Source: Chrysopilus asiliformis (lineage: Eukaryota > Arthropoda > Insecta > Diptera > Rhagionidae). From it: a DNA stretch of 64,000 nt. Position 1 is the stretch's first letter. Each line of letters opens with the position of its first letter. Positions 22,530 to 33,924 of the stretch are shown here, piece after piece. The position numbers and the translations under genes are program-made. Location: the NCBI GenBank assembly GCA_964034945.1, contig OZ035960.1, positions 10,544,457 to 10,608,456 of the forward strand, written 5' to 3'. The notes under the pieces were generated by a model that worked only from the letters and a program-made list of their open reading frames with translations, was not told the DNA's origin and made no database searches.

Positions 22530-23999
22530 CATGTGTTAATAGTTAAATTAAAAATAACTTTGCTTTAGTTTAACTTTTTCAATTGGTTAATATAATTGTT
22601 TTGGTAAACAAATAATAAAAGCCATAAAGGCGTAAATAATTACATCTTAAATTGGATATTCTTGCTAAAAACATATGGTTTTCATACGGTATTTACATGT
22701 AGGTCGGCAAACAACACACTTGAATAAATACCAATGCCGCATATGTAATAAAGAAAAAAAAATATTTCAAACAAATCATTGCGCTTTTCAGAAAATTCTA
22801 TATTTGATATAAAAATATATTTGAACGATTCATGGTAAACAATTTCTATTATTTCAATTCTATTAACATTCGAAAGTCATTCGATATAAATACAAAATGA
22901 ATTCTCTCAACGATTGTGCCTTTTCTCCATCTTCCAGCCACACATTCAACTCCTTTCTCATCGTTTCCAAATTCCTAACCTTGAAAAAAAAATGGAAGAA
23001 AAAAAATCCGATATTCTCAAATAAAATGTCCTTTTGACAATTCATCAGCTTCGGTTGCTACCACACAAAAGGTCTTTAATGCTTTTGCATAGTCGTTGAA
23101 TGTGTCCCATTTGAATATATCGGAGCCTTATCCCGAACTCTTGCAAACTTTTTAAATGATATGAGAATACCTAACCTAGTATTGAAATTAGGCAATATAA
23201 GAATCTACTTGTATATACATATGTTTGTAGATATATTCTTTGAATATATGCATGAAAATGAATATTGCTATGTTTGTCCTATTACAATATATGAATTTGT
23301 GTTTACATGTGTGCTTGTTAAGTACGCAGCATATTACCACAATAGAGAGCAACTGATGCGAAAACATAGGAAACCCCGATCAGCATAGAAGCGTGAGTTT
23401 TTCCCAAAATGCCCCCATATACCCACAGTGTATGTTTGCCTATATGTTAAAAAAAATTACACCCAACAACCAAATCTATAAACGAACAATTGATATCCCT
23501 TTTATATCTACATATACGTATCAAAAGGTATTGAAATCATAATTTTTTTTTAAAACACACACACACTTATGTGCATACGAATACCAATCTTTCGTACACA
23601 CTTCTAAGAACTTGTCGCCTCCTAAAACCTTTAATTTGAATTGTGTGCGATACAATGCCATCGCCGTTGCTGTTGTTGTTGTTGTTGTTGTGTGAAATTC
23701 ATAAACTTATTTGCAAAAATTTGCTCCTTAACCTTCTATTTCTTAAGAGGGTGATACAACAAATTTTTACCTTATAGCAGGCAGATTAAGGAGCTTATTG
23801 AAATGCAAAAGAGGGTGAACAAGCAAACGTTTTATTAAATCGAGTTTAAGAACGTTTTTTTATTAATCGGGGCAGATTTTTTTATTCAATTTTATTGAAC
23901 CCAGAAAAAACTACAGAGTTTGACTGTAATAAAGATCAATTTTATGATAAACAAAGAATGATCATTTAAGAAAACATCTTAGTTCCTGAGCAGCATACA
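22530..23999. other. No gene recognised; short TGT and CA runs
   Basis: A (TGT)n run lies at about 23669-23691 and a short (AC)n at about 23556-23567. Frames at 22863-23045 and 23161-23388 show no known motif. No terminal repeats seen. Confidence 0.55.
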
Positions 24000-24052
24000 C
24001 TCGTATGTCAACCGTGATGCTTATAGTTGACATTATATCCTCATATGTCACT
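24000..24052. repeat. Partial palindrome of family G (G2)
   Basis: GTATGTCAACCGTGATGC followed by TATAGTTGACATTATATCC resembles one and a half arms of the G palindromes (GTCAACCGTGACATT, GATATAATGTCAACC in G4). Decayed, with unclear ends. Confidence 0.5.
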
Positions 24053-24310
24053 GCATATGCTAACCACTAACCTCACTGATGACAAAAAATCTGCTTGGGT
24101 TTTTATGGATGTCTGCAAGATGGCAGGATGGCAAATGAAATACCATTTCTTGAGTATGGTAAAAAAATGTTAATTTAAGATATGATTTGTGACAGTTTTA
24201 TAGAGCTCTTTGCTCTATGGTTTTTTTTTCTCAGTAGATATGGGTCAACATTTCAGTTCAATCGATCGAATGACTTTTACTTTTGGTAACAAAGAAATAC
24301 TAAAACGAAA

Positions 24311-24550
24311 CCTGGGCAGCAATCATGTATTCCGACGCGACTCTGTCTTTCGACTTCGACGCAGCTTTTAACTCTTGACTTCGCCATATCAGCAGCTGCA
24401 ATTTTGCTGGAGTGACAGTCAGAATCACGTTTCGATTCATAGTGACGAATCCTCAAAATTTCAAACTGCATATATGGCGAAGTCAAGAGTTAAAAGCTGC
24501 GTCGAAGTCGAAAGACAGAGTCGCGTCGGAATACATGATTGGTGCCCTGG
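24311..24550. mobile_element. Foldback element R1
   Basis: Arms of about 78 bases are almost exact complements: left CCTGGGCAGCAATCATGTAT ... TTGACTTCGCCATAT; right ATATGGCGAAGTCAAGAG ... ATACATGATTGGTGCCCTGG. The centre is about 80 bases, with ATCACGTTTCGATTCATAG. A second copy is R2 at 30636. The same peptide (MAKSRVKSCVEVE) reads from both strands only because the arms mirror each other. Confidence 0.9.
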
Positions 24551-25558
24551 TATTACGGGGGCAGATAGAAACTTTCTGATCACTACGAAATCCGTTTCAG
24601 GCAAAATTATGAGGATTTCCTTGCATCTGTCTGTCTGTCTATCAGTCTGTCCGTTTTACGGATCTTAAATAACTCGAGAACGCGTTGATCTAGCGACTTG
24701 AAATTTTTCGTAAATCAATTTTATGAAAATCGTAGTTTTCTATCAATCTTATGAAGAAGCAACAGTAGCTGTAACTTGGTATCTCACATACAACTTTGTT
24801 TTGAAAAAATACAGTTTTTTGAAAATTTCTCGTAACCTATGCGCTTTTGGGAAAAAATTAGTATAGCAAAATATAAAGGATACAAAATTTTCCACATTCT
24901 CTCAGTTATCAAACAGCTGACGCCCCCCCCCCTTTTTTTCGAAAACCTGTCAAACGTCCGTGGTTCTATTCTAATATATTGAGTTAAAAATCCACATACA
25001 CTTTTACTGTCCATTTCAATTATTTATTTCCCTAGTTTCCCAAAAAAAAAAAACTGAAAAAATAGAAAATTAATGGGATGAGTGACACTGTTTTTCTTTC
25101 ACTAAAATCTGAATATTAGGTCTGATGTTTGACAGAGCACACCGGAGATCGCTTTCCAGATTAAGTCTGCAACGCTGCTTTGTTTTTATTAGACAAGACG
25201 AGAACAATATCTTGAAATGTTAATTTAAAATTTCTTCACGACTACCGTCCGTCACTCTACGCCCCCCCAAGGGGGGGGGGGGGGGGGCGGCTGAAATTGC
25301 TTCACGCCCCCCTAGCAGTGGCCCCACGCCGCCCAGTTTGGGAACCACGGCTCTAACGGTTCTCAAAATATTTGAAAAAAAATCGGTTTTTTGAAAATCT
25401 CTCGAAAATTATGCGCTATTATGAAAAATGCATGTAGCGAAATTGATCCTTTAACAGTTTTTACGTACTTTTAACGGTTCTCAAGATATTTATTTTTTAC
25501 ATATTTTTTCCGATACTAAATTTTGCAGAGGAAAGTTTTGTGTGGATCACAACTGATA
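24551..25558 (+). repeat. Repeat family C, copy C2 (5'-truncated, interrupted)
   Basis: Starts abruptly after R1 at ACGGGGGCAGATAGAAACTT, so the TATAGAGGG start is missing. It continues through ATAACTCGAGAACGCGTTGA and ends TGGATCACAACTGATAT, where A3 begins. The segment 24903-25350 does not belong to C and is described separately. Confidence 0.8.
24903..25350. mobile_element. hAT-like remnant with C/G homopolymer runs, inside C2
   Basis: The right end complement CCGTGGTTCCCAAACTGGGC is a typical hAT terminus. The left end CAGTTATCAAACAGCTGACG is a decayed counterpart. Both ends lead into cytosine- or guanine-rich tracts, including a run of some 17 G after CCCCCCCAA near 25262-25290. C2 sequence resumes on both sides. 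I could not find an intact 8-base target duplication. Confidence 0.55.
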
Positions 25559-26131
25559 TTTATACCCGTATGGTCAAACCAAAGGGTATATTAACTTTGC
25601 CTTACCGTTTGTAACGCCAAGATCCCGTCATCACACTCAAAAATGAATTACACCAGTGTGTTTAGAATGATAAAATAAATTAATTTTTGCATGTCCGTCC
25701 GTCCGTCTGTCCGTCCGTCTGTCCGTCCGTCCGTCCGTCCGTCTGTCCGTCTGTGGCGCGGATTGCGGGCGCATGGATTGAGCTAGAGACTTGAAATTTT
25801 GCGCAGATCCGTTTTTCGTAAAATTCGAGGCTAAGTTCGTTAATGGGCAAAAATGGACCATTAGGGGGGGGGGGGGGTACCCCCCATAGGAACGAAAATG
25901 TTTTTCGCGAATATCTCAAAAACTGTGCATCCTATCAAAAAAGAACAAAAGTTATTTAGAATATGATTCTACATAAAACTCCCATACATCAAAATCCGAT
26001 TGGAAAAGTTTTAAAAAAATCTTATTGGAAAATTTGAATTCAGATGAAATTTTGATACGCCGTTCAATTAAATCACCATACGGGTTTTCAATAATTGCCA
26101 GATTGGCAATTATAGCTTTTGTTATGTTTTT
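25559..26131 (-). mobile_element. Repeat family A, copy A3
   Basis: Reads backward: TATACCCGTATGG at the start, a GTCC/GTCT run at about 25693-25755, a long G run before TACCCCCC (about 25865-25886), and finally GCCAGATTGGCAATTATAGC and TTTTGTTATG. It lies directly against the end of C2. Its left-end region has diverged near 26030-26080 (GAATTCAGATGAAATTTTG). Confidence 0.9.
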
Positions 26132-27106
26132 TAATTATTTTCGAAAGCGAATCGAAATATCAGCAAACACGGAAGCAGCTGTGGCAAACTCTATTTTTTT
26201 TGTTTAATTTTTTTATTGCTCAAATAATTTTTTTTTTATTATATCCATATTTTGTATTAAAATTATCTCTCACAAAATAAAGATAAAATCGTACACATAT
26301 CTATCATAACGTATACAAAATAAAATAAAATATCCCCGTAATAACTTTCTTTAAAATTCCCCACACAACTTGTCTTATCAAAACGATTTTGAAAGATGTT
26401 CGCTCTCACGTTAAGATGTTTAATTCAAATGTCTTTTTTCTTATCTCTAAAGGATGTTTATAAAATTTCATTTTTGACTTTTTTGAAGCATTAGTAAGGT
26501 AAGAAAAAAGCTTCATAGCGGAGACAAACAATTTGACAAGCAACCGCGCATACATAACCATCAATTGGTATAACTGCTACCAGAAAAGGACTTATTTCCT
26601 AGCGGCGCCTCCTTTACCACCCAACAAAGTCATTTTCTTCCTGTTTCTGCATAGAATTTTAAACAATGCCAAGTATTTGTGCTCTCATTTTATTCTCATG
26701 TCGTCATTATGATATATTTTTATGTGGTTGTAGTATGAACGAATCAGGATATATGACGTTGCGAGTTCATATATTTTCATATACACGCTTTATATTTTAT
26801 ATCCGTTCACAACATTGAAATGTTTAGCAAGTATTCACACATCTTGGAAAACTTTATGTTCACGATGCCATTTAATATATTTATATGCAATAGTTGGATC
26901 GTTTGCCTCGCTCAATTTAAAGACTTAGCTTAGTCTCGTTTTAAAGTGTTTACAGTGGATAGTGAGGGAAACGTCACAGAACATTTCCCTAAAAAAGTTT
27001 TTAAAATTTTGAATTTCAAAAAAAAAATTGTGTTTGAGATACAGTTCAAGAAAATTTTATGTGTTCATAAAAAGCGCCACCGTTGAATGGGCTCACCCAG
27101 AAGGAA
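26132..27106. other. AT-rich stretch, no gene recognised
   Basis: No frame above 60 codons, no inverted termini. The 26590-26640 patch is slightly richer in GC but has no exon-like borders. Confidence 0.6.
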
Positions 27107-27268
27107 AGGGGAGGGGGGGGGGGGGGGTATCCGATAGTATCACTGTAGTAGAAAACTCCACAGAAGGGAAGCCCGAAAAGCCTAAAATTGGTCCGATGTA
27201 GAAAGAAATAGGGAGGGGGGTCATCGATAGTACCACAGTGGTAGAAAACTCCACAGAAGGGGAGCGTA
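27107..27268 (+). repeat. Two-unit direct repeat of about 100 bases
   Basis: GATAGTATCACTGTAGTAG followed by AAAACTCCACAGAAGGG at about 27133-27170 recurs as GATAGTACCACAGTGGTAG and AAAACTCCACAGAAGGG at about 27227-27261. Each unit is preceded by a G-run. No coding sense seen. Confidence 0.7.
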
Positions 27269-27301
27269 AATTAGTGTGATGTGTTTTTTGGACCGCTATA
27301 A

Positions 27302-27464
27302 TGCCCAGCTGACATTAGGCTGTTTGCAGTAGTTGGCAAATAAGAAAGAACAGACTAAATATCAGCTGGTCTTTGTACTAGCATCAAACTAGTTGTGAAT
27401 TTCCAACATTTTTCATCATTTCCAATTACTGTCAACTAGAAATTAGTCTAATGTCGTCTGGGCA
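27302..27464. mobile_element. MITE L1
   Basis: Ends TGCCCAGCTGACATTAGGCT and, read as complement, TGCCCAGACGACATTAGACT. The interior has CAACTAGTT-like motifs. The same family recurs at 54357 (L2). TAA on the left and TGA on the right would be a decayed 3-base target duplication of PIF/Harbinger type. Confidence 0.8.
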
Positions 27465-27467
27465 TGA

Positions 27468-29363
27468 AACCTTAAAACCAAAAATCTGGAGAAAAACTTG
27501 ACGAAAATTGAAACAAAAAACTTACAACTTCCTGCAAAGATTTCTTAACGACTGTCGCTTTGAATAACATCCACTGTAATCTTGAGCAAACAATGAACGA
27601 ACTTTCCTGCAAGAGAAACAAAATAAGTGGAGCCTTCCTGTAATTTTTTCCATTTGCTGTCATTTCTAGTCTCCCCTCAATTTGAGCTTTTCACATATCT
27701 ATATATCAGCACATCTGAAACATGCCGTTGATCCATTTAATTTAATTGAAATTTATTATCGAAAATATTTTAGAAAGTTATTTTTGCGATGGTTTCAATT
27801 GAAAGAGGGGACTTTAAATTAGAAAGTTTTCATATCATATATTCTAGATGCGGCATCAAACTTTATTCAATCCCATATGAAGACTGCGTAGATGTGAGGC
27901 ACATGTGTTTGAAATTTTTCCATATTTAACGAATTTCTAAAGAGATTTTAATATACTTCATGATTTCAATCTCCGCAAGCTTTTCCAATTAAAAACAACA
28001 CGACTTAAGTTTTCTTAGAGGACTTTACCAAAAGATATTTAATTAAATCATTTCATTTCTTCACCCACTTGAAAGTTTCGTTGAACACAAACAGTTTGCG
28101 AAGGTGAAATCATATTTCTTGTCGTGATACATCATTTCAAGTTTGGGATTTCTTTTTGTGATTTTCGGAGTAAACGGTGCTTAGATAAACAAAATATGTG
28201 TATGTCTACACTGAACAAAAAGTAAAGACTAGCCTTTGGAAGGAAATATCAGAAAAAATCGCATCTGTCATCAGGAGCAAAAGGGATGTGTACGCCTAAA
28301 AGCTTCTGTTATGTTACTAAAGCCTATAAGCCATTCGGCTCTTGGCATTACATGAGAACTTTCTTCCTTTATACTCCTTAGAATGACGTTAATATTTGTG
28401 TCATGAAAGACTTAGTTGGTTGTCTGTCTAGATGAACTGGCATGACCTTCATATAAAGGACCTGTATCCCCTTTGTCTTACACGAATAGTTTAATGAACA
28501 AACATATAACTTTTATGGGTTAAAGTACAGAACAAAATATAAATTAGAAAGTAGAAAAAACGTAGATACGTTTTTTTTAAGAGGGTACAAGACAGAGAAG
28601 AAAAACACATTGGCCGAGTATTATTACATGACTTTGTATTGTAAATGACGACGTACTAAATTCCTTGTTAAGTGTTACGTACATTAAATATTATTCAATC
28701 GATTATGGGGTCAGATATTTATAGATTAAAAATATATACGGAAAGTCATTGTAACTTACGTTTCATCACTTCTTTGTGAATAAAATTTTCAAGTGCTTTT
28801 GTGCACTGAGTTTTGTGTTAGACAATAATAGTAAATTTGTATTTTGCATTTTATTTCGAAGCTTAATTGTGAAATATACAAACTGTTGTCCACTTGGGGT
28901 ACACACTTTTATAGGTAACTAACAGAAAATCGATCAAAATGAGAAAATTGCGGAATTGTGAAAGTTTGAAAACGAGAAAAATGTCTGCTGTTCTTGAAAA
29001 ATTTCAACAGGTAAATTATTGAAATCGCAATTTGTCAAAACCTTTGCTTTCCGTACTTTCAAATATCTTGAACGATTTCGAAGGTAACAAAAACAAAAAT
29101 TATACAGACGAAACACGATACAGTCTTTCCTTCATATCTGCAATTCGGGCGTCTTTTAGCAATAGATTTCTGAATTTTGTGTCGTAGTGTTAACGATTGT
29201 GCAACATGAATTTAGTGCCGAAGAATAAAACTCGCGGAATAAAGTATCAGGTGTAAATGGGACCTTAGTGTACCACAAACTATGCAGTTGTAGTCAATTT
29301 GTATTGAAATTCTGGATCAAGAGCATGAGGAGACGAAGGAAAATTTTGACCGTAATGGTCGTT
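27468..29363. other. AT-rich stretch, no gene recognised
   Basis: Frames at 27472-27663 and 28934-29116 (minus) have no known motif. No terminal repeats or RNA genes seen. Confidence 0.55.
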
Positions 29364-29952
29364 AAAAACATAACAAAAGCTATAATTGCCATTCTGGCAA
29401 TCATTGGAGACCCGTATGGTGATATTCGTATCAAAATTCGAACAGTTGTACCAAAATTCCACTTTGAAGTCAAACTTTCCAATAAGATTTTTTTAAATTT
29501 ATTCCAATCGGATTTTGATGTATGGGGAATTTATGTAGAATTATATCCTAAATAACTTTTGTTCTTGCACTTTTTTGATAAGATGCACCGTTTTTGAGAT
29601 ATTCACAAAAAACGATTTCGTTCGTATGGGGGTACCCCCTCTAATGGTCCATTTTTGCCCATTAACGAACCTGGCCTCGCATTTTACGAAAAACGGATCT
29701 GCGCAAAATTTCAAGTCTCTAGCTCAATCCGAGCGCCCGCAATCCGCGTCACAGACGGACGGACAGACAGACAGACGGATAGACAGACGGATAGACAGAC
29801 GGACAGACGGACGGACATGCAAAAATCGATTTTTTTAATCATTCTAAACTCACTGATGTAATTCATTATTGTGTGTGATAACGGGATCTTGGGGTTACAA
29901 ACGGTAAGGCAAAGTTAATATACCCTTTGGTTTCACCATACGGGTATAAAAA
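29364..29952 (+). mobile_element. Repeat family A, copy A4
   Basis: Full-length copy with every landmark: AACATAACAAAAGC, the GCCATTCTGGCAATC hairpin, ACCCGTATGGTGA, GGGGGTACCCCC, a GACA/GACG run at about 29753-29814, and TTTCACCATACGGGTATAAA. It is a good reference copy. Confidence 0.9.
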
Positions 29953-29981
29953 TTTGATCGAAGTGGTTAAAGATTGGTGTT

Positions 29982-30190
29982 TTAACCCTTACAAGCTTTG
30001 TAGTACACGCGATGTGCCTCTTTTTCCGTGACAAATGCTCCCAAAATTGTACTACTGATAAAATCGACTTCCATTGCTGCATGAAATCTTTAAAATGGTA
30101 ACGCTAAAAAAAAATTCGAAAATTGAAAAAAAATCAAATTTTTTTTCATGTGCAGCACGGGTGAAAATATGTGCTATTTTTCTGTGCCTC
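29982..30190 (+). mobile_element. TTAACCCTTAC-type element D1 (fragment)
   Basis: Begins TTAACCCTTACAAGC and shares a sequence order with D2 at 56212: GCGATGTGCC, TGACAAATGCT, CAAAATTGTACTAC, GCTAAAAAAAAATTCG, GCACGGGTGAAAATA. The TTAACCCTT start resembles the TTAA-flanked elements at 6760 and 61889. No matching right end found. Confidence 0.6.
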
Positions 30191-30635
30191 TAAAGATTAC
30201 AGGAAAATATATTTTATATGTGAATTTGTAAAATAACTGGAGGTTTAGTTAATTGATTGGATAGATTTAAAAATTTTACCAAAGGAAAATTTTGGGCACG
30301 AACTGAGATCACACAGTGACGATACATGATAAAACTTTTTTCTAAGTAACACAAGAGGTTGTAAAGTTGACGCCATGCCTTGAATTCGCACTAATTCCTT
30401 CACGTTTTGGTTGCGGCGTTCTCTCTGTATTCTCATGCGTTATTCAGATTTTGCATTGTGCAGAATTTGGGTAGATCTCTTGCGATACAAGGTTTGTTTG
30501 TACTCTTTTGTTGTCCGCTCGTCGTATGACGACTGAACCGATTCAAATGAAATTTTTGTATCCGTTTTGGAAGAAAAGACCAGAAAAAGGGAGAAAAATC
30601 ACGTTGCCAGTGTTTTTCTTCCAATCGTGTGAAGT
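30191..30635. other. No gene recognised; possible old repeat
   Basis: GTCCGCTCGTCGTATGACGA then CTGAACCGATTCAAATGAAA (30505-30545) is the kind of phrase found in repeat tails (GGTTCAGCCGATTTCAATG-like), and contains a small palindrome GTCGTATGACGAC. No second copy seen. Confidence 0.4.
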
Positions 30636-30873
30636 CAGGGCACCAATCATGTATTCCGACGCGTCTCTGTCTTTCGACTTCGACGCATCTTTTAACTCTT
30701 GACTTCGCCATATCAGCAGCTTCAAATTTTCTAGAATGTCAGTCAGAATCACGTTTCGATTCATAGTGACGATTCCGCGAAATTTCTAGCTGCAGATATG
30801 GCGAAGCCAAGAGTTAAAAGCTGCGTCGAAGTCGAAAGACAGAGATGCGTCGGACTACATGATTGGTGCCCTG
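30636..30873. mobile_element. Foldback element R2
   Basis: Second copy of family R. Ends CAGGGCACCAATCATGTATT and its complement at the right (TACATGATTGGTGCCCTG). Arms are slightly more diverged than in R1 (for example GACGCATC against GACGCAGC). The centre keeps CAGTCAGAATCACGTTTCGA. Confidence 0.9.
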
Positions 30874-32376
30874 AATTATTTTCCCTGCTTTCAACTGGTT
30901 TAATAGAACACCGATTTGTTTTCCCATATTTATTAGTTTAATTTATTTTATTCATATCAAATTCAATAGACCTGCACTATGGAGTTACAAACTTTACTTT
31001 TAGATAGAGATAAATATTTTATTACCCTTAACCCAACCCTCAGAACTTCATAATTACAAAGCAAACGTTAATTATTTAAATTTTACCCTACAGCCAAATA
31101 AATTGACGAAAATATAAAAACTGAACAATTTTTTTTACTAATGTAAGGGTCTAACCAAAAGAGAATTATTAATAAGGCAAAATTAATTGAAAGCCTCTCC
31201 CTTCATATAAATTCAAAGAATTTTTCTTTATCTAGATATTACGTTATCAGTCGATGTGAAAGTTAAATTCAACTGAATTTCGTATAAAACCTAATAATCC
31301 AATAGAAAACAATAACTGAAAACTTTGGGCATTCCTGAAGGCAGACAAAAATCGCTTCGATGCCGGTAGTAATAAACCCTTTCATCTTATTATGATTCCG
31401 GCTATCAGGATTGACTTTTCAACGAAACCCAAATGCCCGGCGCATCTCTCGAAAGGCCAATTTGTTCGAAATAACAACCCCCGTCGCCCGCAAATATGAT
31501 GATTTTTTCCCAAAGTCACACAAACTCAAGGGTCGGTTTCCACCCCATCCATATTCTCCATGCCACCCACAACAGTATGAAATTTTCCCTCGGTATAGCA
31601 TCCACTCGTGTACTTTTTACACCCTCTATCGAGGTTTTTACAGGTTTTAGACAGTAACGAGGTCAAAGCAATTCAATTTTTCGCCCCTAGTACTGGGAAA
31701 ACTTTTCACAATTTTTGCTCTTATTCCCGCATGGCTTCGGGGGCGTTTCGTTGAAAACTGAAAGCTTTGCAAATTCAGTTGTGACTGTGAATTTGGGGTT
31801 CTGGAATGATATCGAATGCAGTGCTCTGTAGCATTTACTCATATTAAAGTTTTCCGATTCTCATTCAGTCAATTGCACCAACAGTCAACAGAGAAACTGT
31901 TTTACGTTTTTTTATAATCCAGCTTGCATTTTAAGGGATGAAATTATTCAATTCACAACGTATAGCACATATACATTCACAGTTGTTATTTAGATTCACT
32001 GATTTGTGACAATACCATATACAAATAAATTGGAAAGCCTTCTGTACATACTCAGGTAACATCCATGCACTTTTTAATTGGAGTGTTAGGTATGTATTTT
32101 GCCCAACACTCCAATTTTCCGTTGCCAACCTAAACATCATGAGCCAAGGTTGGTTGAATATTGTCGTTGAAATTGATTACATTTGAGAAAAAAAAAACAA
32201 ATTCTGTTTGTTATGCTTAGTACATGATTATTTACGAGGCAAGGTTGCTGCTTGTGAAATTATTAAAAGAGGTTTTGCCATTTTTACTTTCTTATACATA
32301 GTATAATAACGTATTGTATTCATAAAAAAATTTCAACTTCTTAATTTTGCCTAAAAAACACTTTCCGATTACTCGT
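30874..32376. other. No gene recognised; one weak inverted repeat
   Basis: TTTTCAACGAAAC near 31407 and GTTTCGTTGAAAA near 31746 are exact complements 330 bases apart and could be ends of an old element enclosing the GC-richer 31430-31580. The 79-codon frame at 31411-31650 is unrecognised. Confidence 0.4.
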
Positions 32377-33410
32377 GAGTCTGTTCGTTTGTTAATCTGT
32401 TAGTCTGTTGGTCTGTTAGTCTGTTAGTCTGTTAGTCTGTTAGTCTGTTAGTCTGTTAGTCTGTTAGTCTGTTAGTATGTTAGTCTGTTAGTCTGTTAGT
32501 CTGTTAGTCTGTTAGTCTGTTAGTCTGTTAGTCTGTTAGTCTGTTAGTCTGTTAGTCTGTTAGTCTGTTAGTCTGTTAGTCTGTTAGTCTGTTAGTCTGT
32601 TAGTCTGTTAGTCTGTTAGTCTGTTAGTCTGTTAGTCTGTTAGTCTGTTAGTCTGTTAGTCTGTTAGTCTGTTAGTCTGTTAGTCTGTTAGTCTGTTAGT
32701 CTGTTAGTCTGTTAGTCTGTTAGTCTGTTAGTCTGTTAGTCTGTTAGTCTGTTAGTCTGTTAGTCTGTTAGTCTGTTAGTCTGTTAGTCTGTTAGTCTGT
32801 TAGTCTGTTAGTCTGTTAGTCTGTTAGTCTGTTAGTCTGTTAGTCTGTTAGTCTGTTAGTCTGTTAGTCTGTTAGTCTGTTAGTCTGTTAGTCTGTTAGT
32901 CTGTTAGTCTGTTAGTCTGTTAGTCTGTTAGTCTGTTAGTCTGTTAGTCTGTTAGTCTGTTAGTCTGTTAGTCTGTTAGTCTGTTAGTCTGTTAGTCTGT
33001 TAGTCTGTTAGTCTGTTAGTCTGTTAGTCTGTTAGTCTGTTAGTCTGTTAGTCTGTTAGTCTGTTAGTCTGTTAGTCTGTTAGTCTGTTAGTCTGTTAGT
33101 CTGTTAGTCTGTTAGTCTGTTAGTCTGTTAGTCTGTTAGTCTGTTAGTCTGTTAGTCTGTTAGTCTGTTAGTCTGTTAGTCTGTTAGTCTGTTAGTCTGT
33201 TAGTCTGTTAGTCTGTTAGTCTGTTAGTCTGTTAGTCTGTTAGTATGTTAGTCTGTTAGTCTGTTAGTCTGTTAGTCTGTTAGTCTGTTAGTCTGTTAGT
33301 CTGTTAGTCTGTTAGTCTGTTAGTCTGTTAGTCTGTTAGTCTGTTAGTCTGTTAGTCTGTTAGTCTGTTAGTCTGTTAGTCTGTTAGTCTGTTAGTCTGT
33401 TAGTCTGTTA
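32377..33410. repeat. 8-base satellite array, unit GTCTGTTA, about 129 copies
   Basis: A nearly perfect tandem array a little over 1 kb long. The left edge has degenerate units (GTCTGTTC, GTTTGTTA, ATCTGTTA, GTCTGTTG); the right edge stops abruptly at GTTAGGTATGG. Inside I see only two variant units, both GTATGTTA, at about 32472-32480 and 33240-33248, exactly 96 units apart. All frames are closed by TAG. It is not the TTAGG telomere repeat. Confidence 0.97.
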
Positions 33411-33442
33411 GGTATGGTGAAGTTCCAAATGGTTAATTTAAT

Positions 33443-33924
33443 CAGGGTATTCACAATCCTCTTTTAATTTTCGGCATTCGGTGTTTTCGGTAATATTAAA
33501 AGACTGAAAATATTCTGCTGTGAACATCCCACAGCACAGATTTGAGAACAGCGCTTTTATTTGATACGTGACCAAATCATGAACTCCGAATTTGATTGTA
33601 AAATATGTCACATACCTTTAAATCCATGTTTGATGTATTATTTTGAATTTCTATTGTGGCAACGACTATCAAAATTGAAAAAAATTGCTGTCCGATGAGA
33701 TAACCAGCGAGAAAATTTGACAACTAAAAACATTACTAGCGCCACTCGCGGTTGATTCTTGATACCGAATAACCGGGCCGGAAAACACGACTCAAGGCAT
33801 GTCTACAATTACCGAATCCGGTAATTCATTTTTACATGAACCAAGTTACCGTCTCGGTAAAAATTGACTGAATTACCGAGCGGTAAATTTACCCGCAATT
33901 TAAAAGAGGACTGTGAATACCCTG
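33443..33924. mobile_element. hAT-like element W
   Basis: Left end CAGGGTATTCACAATCCTCT then TTTAA; right end is the complement of CAGGGTATTCACAGTCCTCT. AATTTAAT precedes and AATGTAAG follows, an imperfect 8-base match (6 of 8) that fits a decayed hAT target duplication. The interior carries repeated GGTAATT/AATTACCG motifs (33760-33890) and no frame. Confidence 0.75.

Noticed and set aside
24277..24668. Protein MAKSRVKSCVEVERQSR encoded on both strands
   Set aside because: The same peptide occurs on each strand because the foldback arms of R1 and R2 mirror each other.
25637..25919. Frames rich in TDRRTDG/TDGQTDG repeats (also near 4.8, 16.1, 29.7, 43.0, 60.0 and 60.5 kb)
   Set aside because: They read through the GACA/GACG run of family A in two frames of either strand; the peptide changes with unit count and has no conserved start. 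Repeat DNA, not a protein family.
32377..33410. CRISPR array or telomere for the GTCTGTTA repeats
   Set aside because: There are no spacers, so no CRISPR; the unit is not the insect TTAGG telomere repeat and the array is internal and short.
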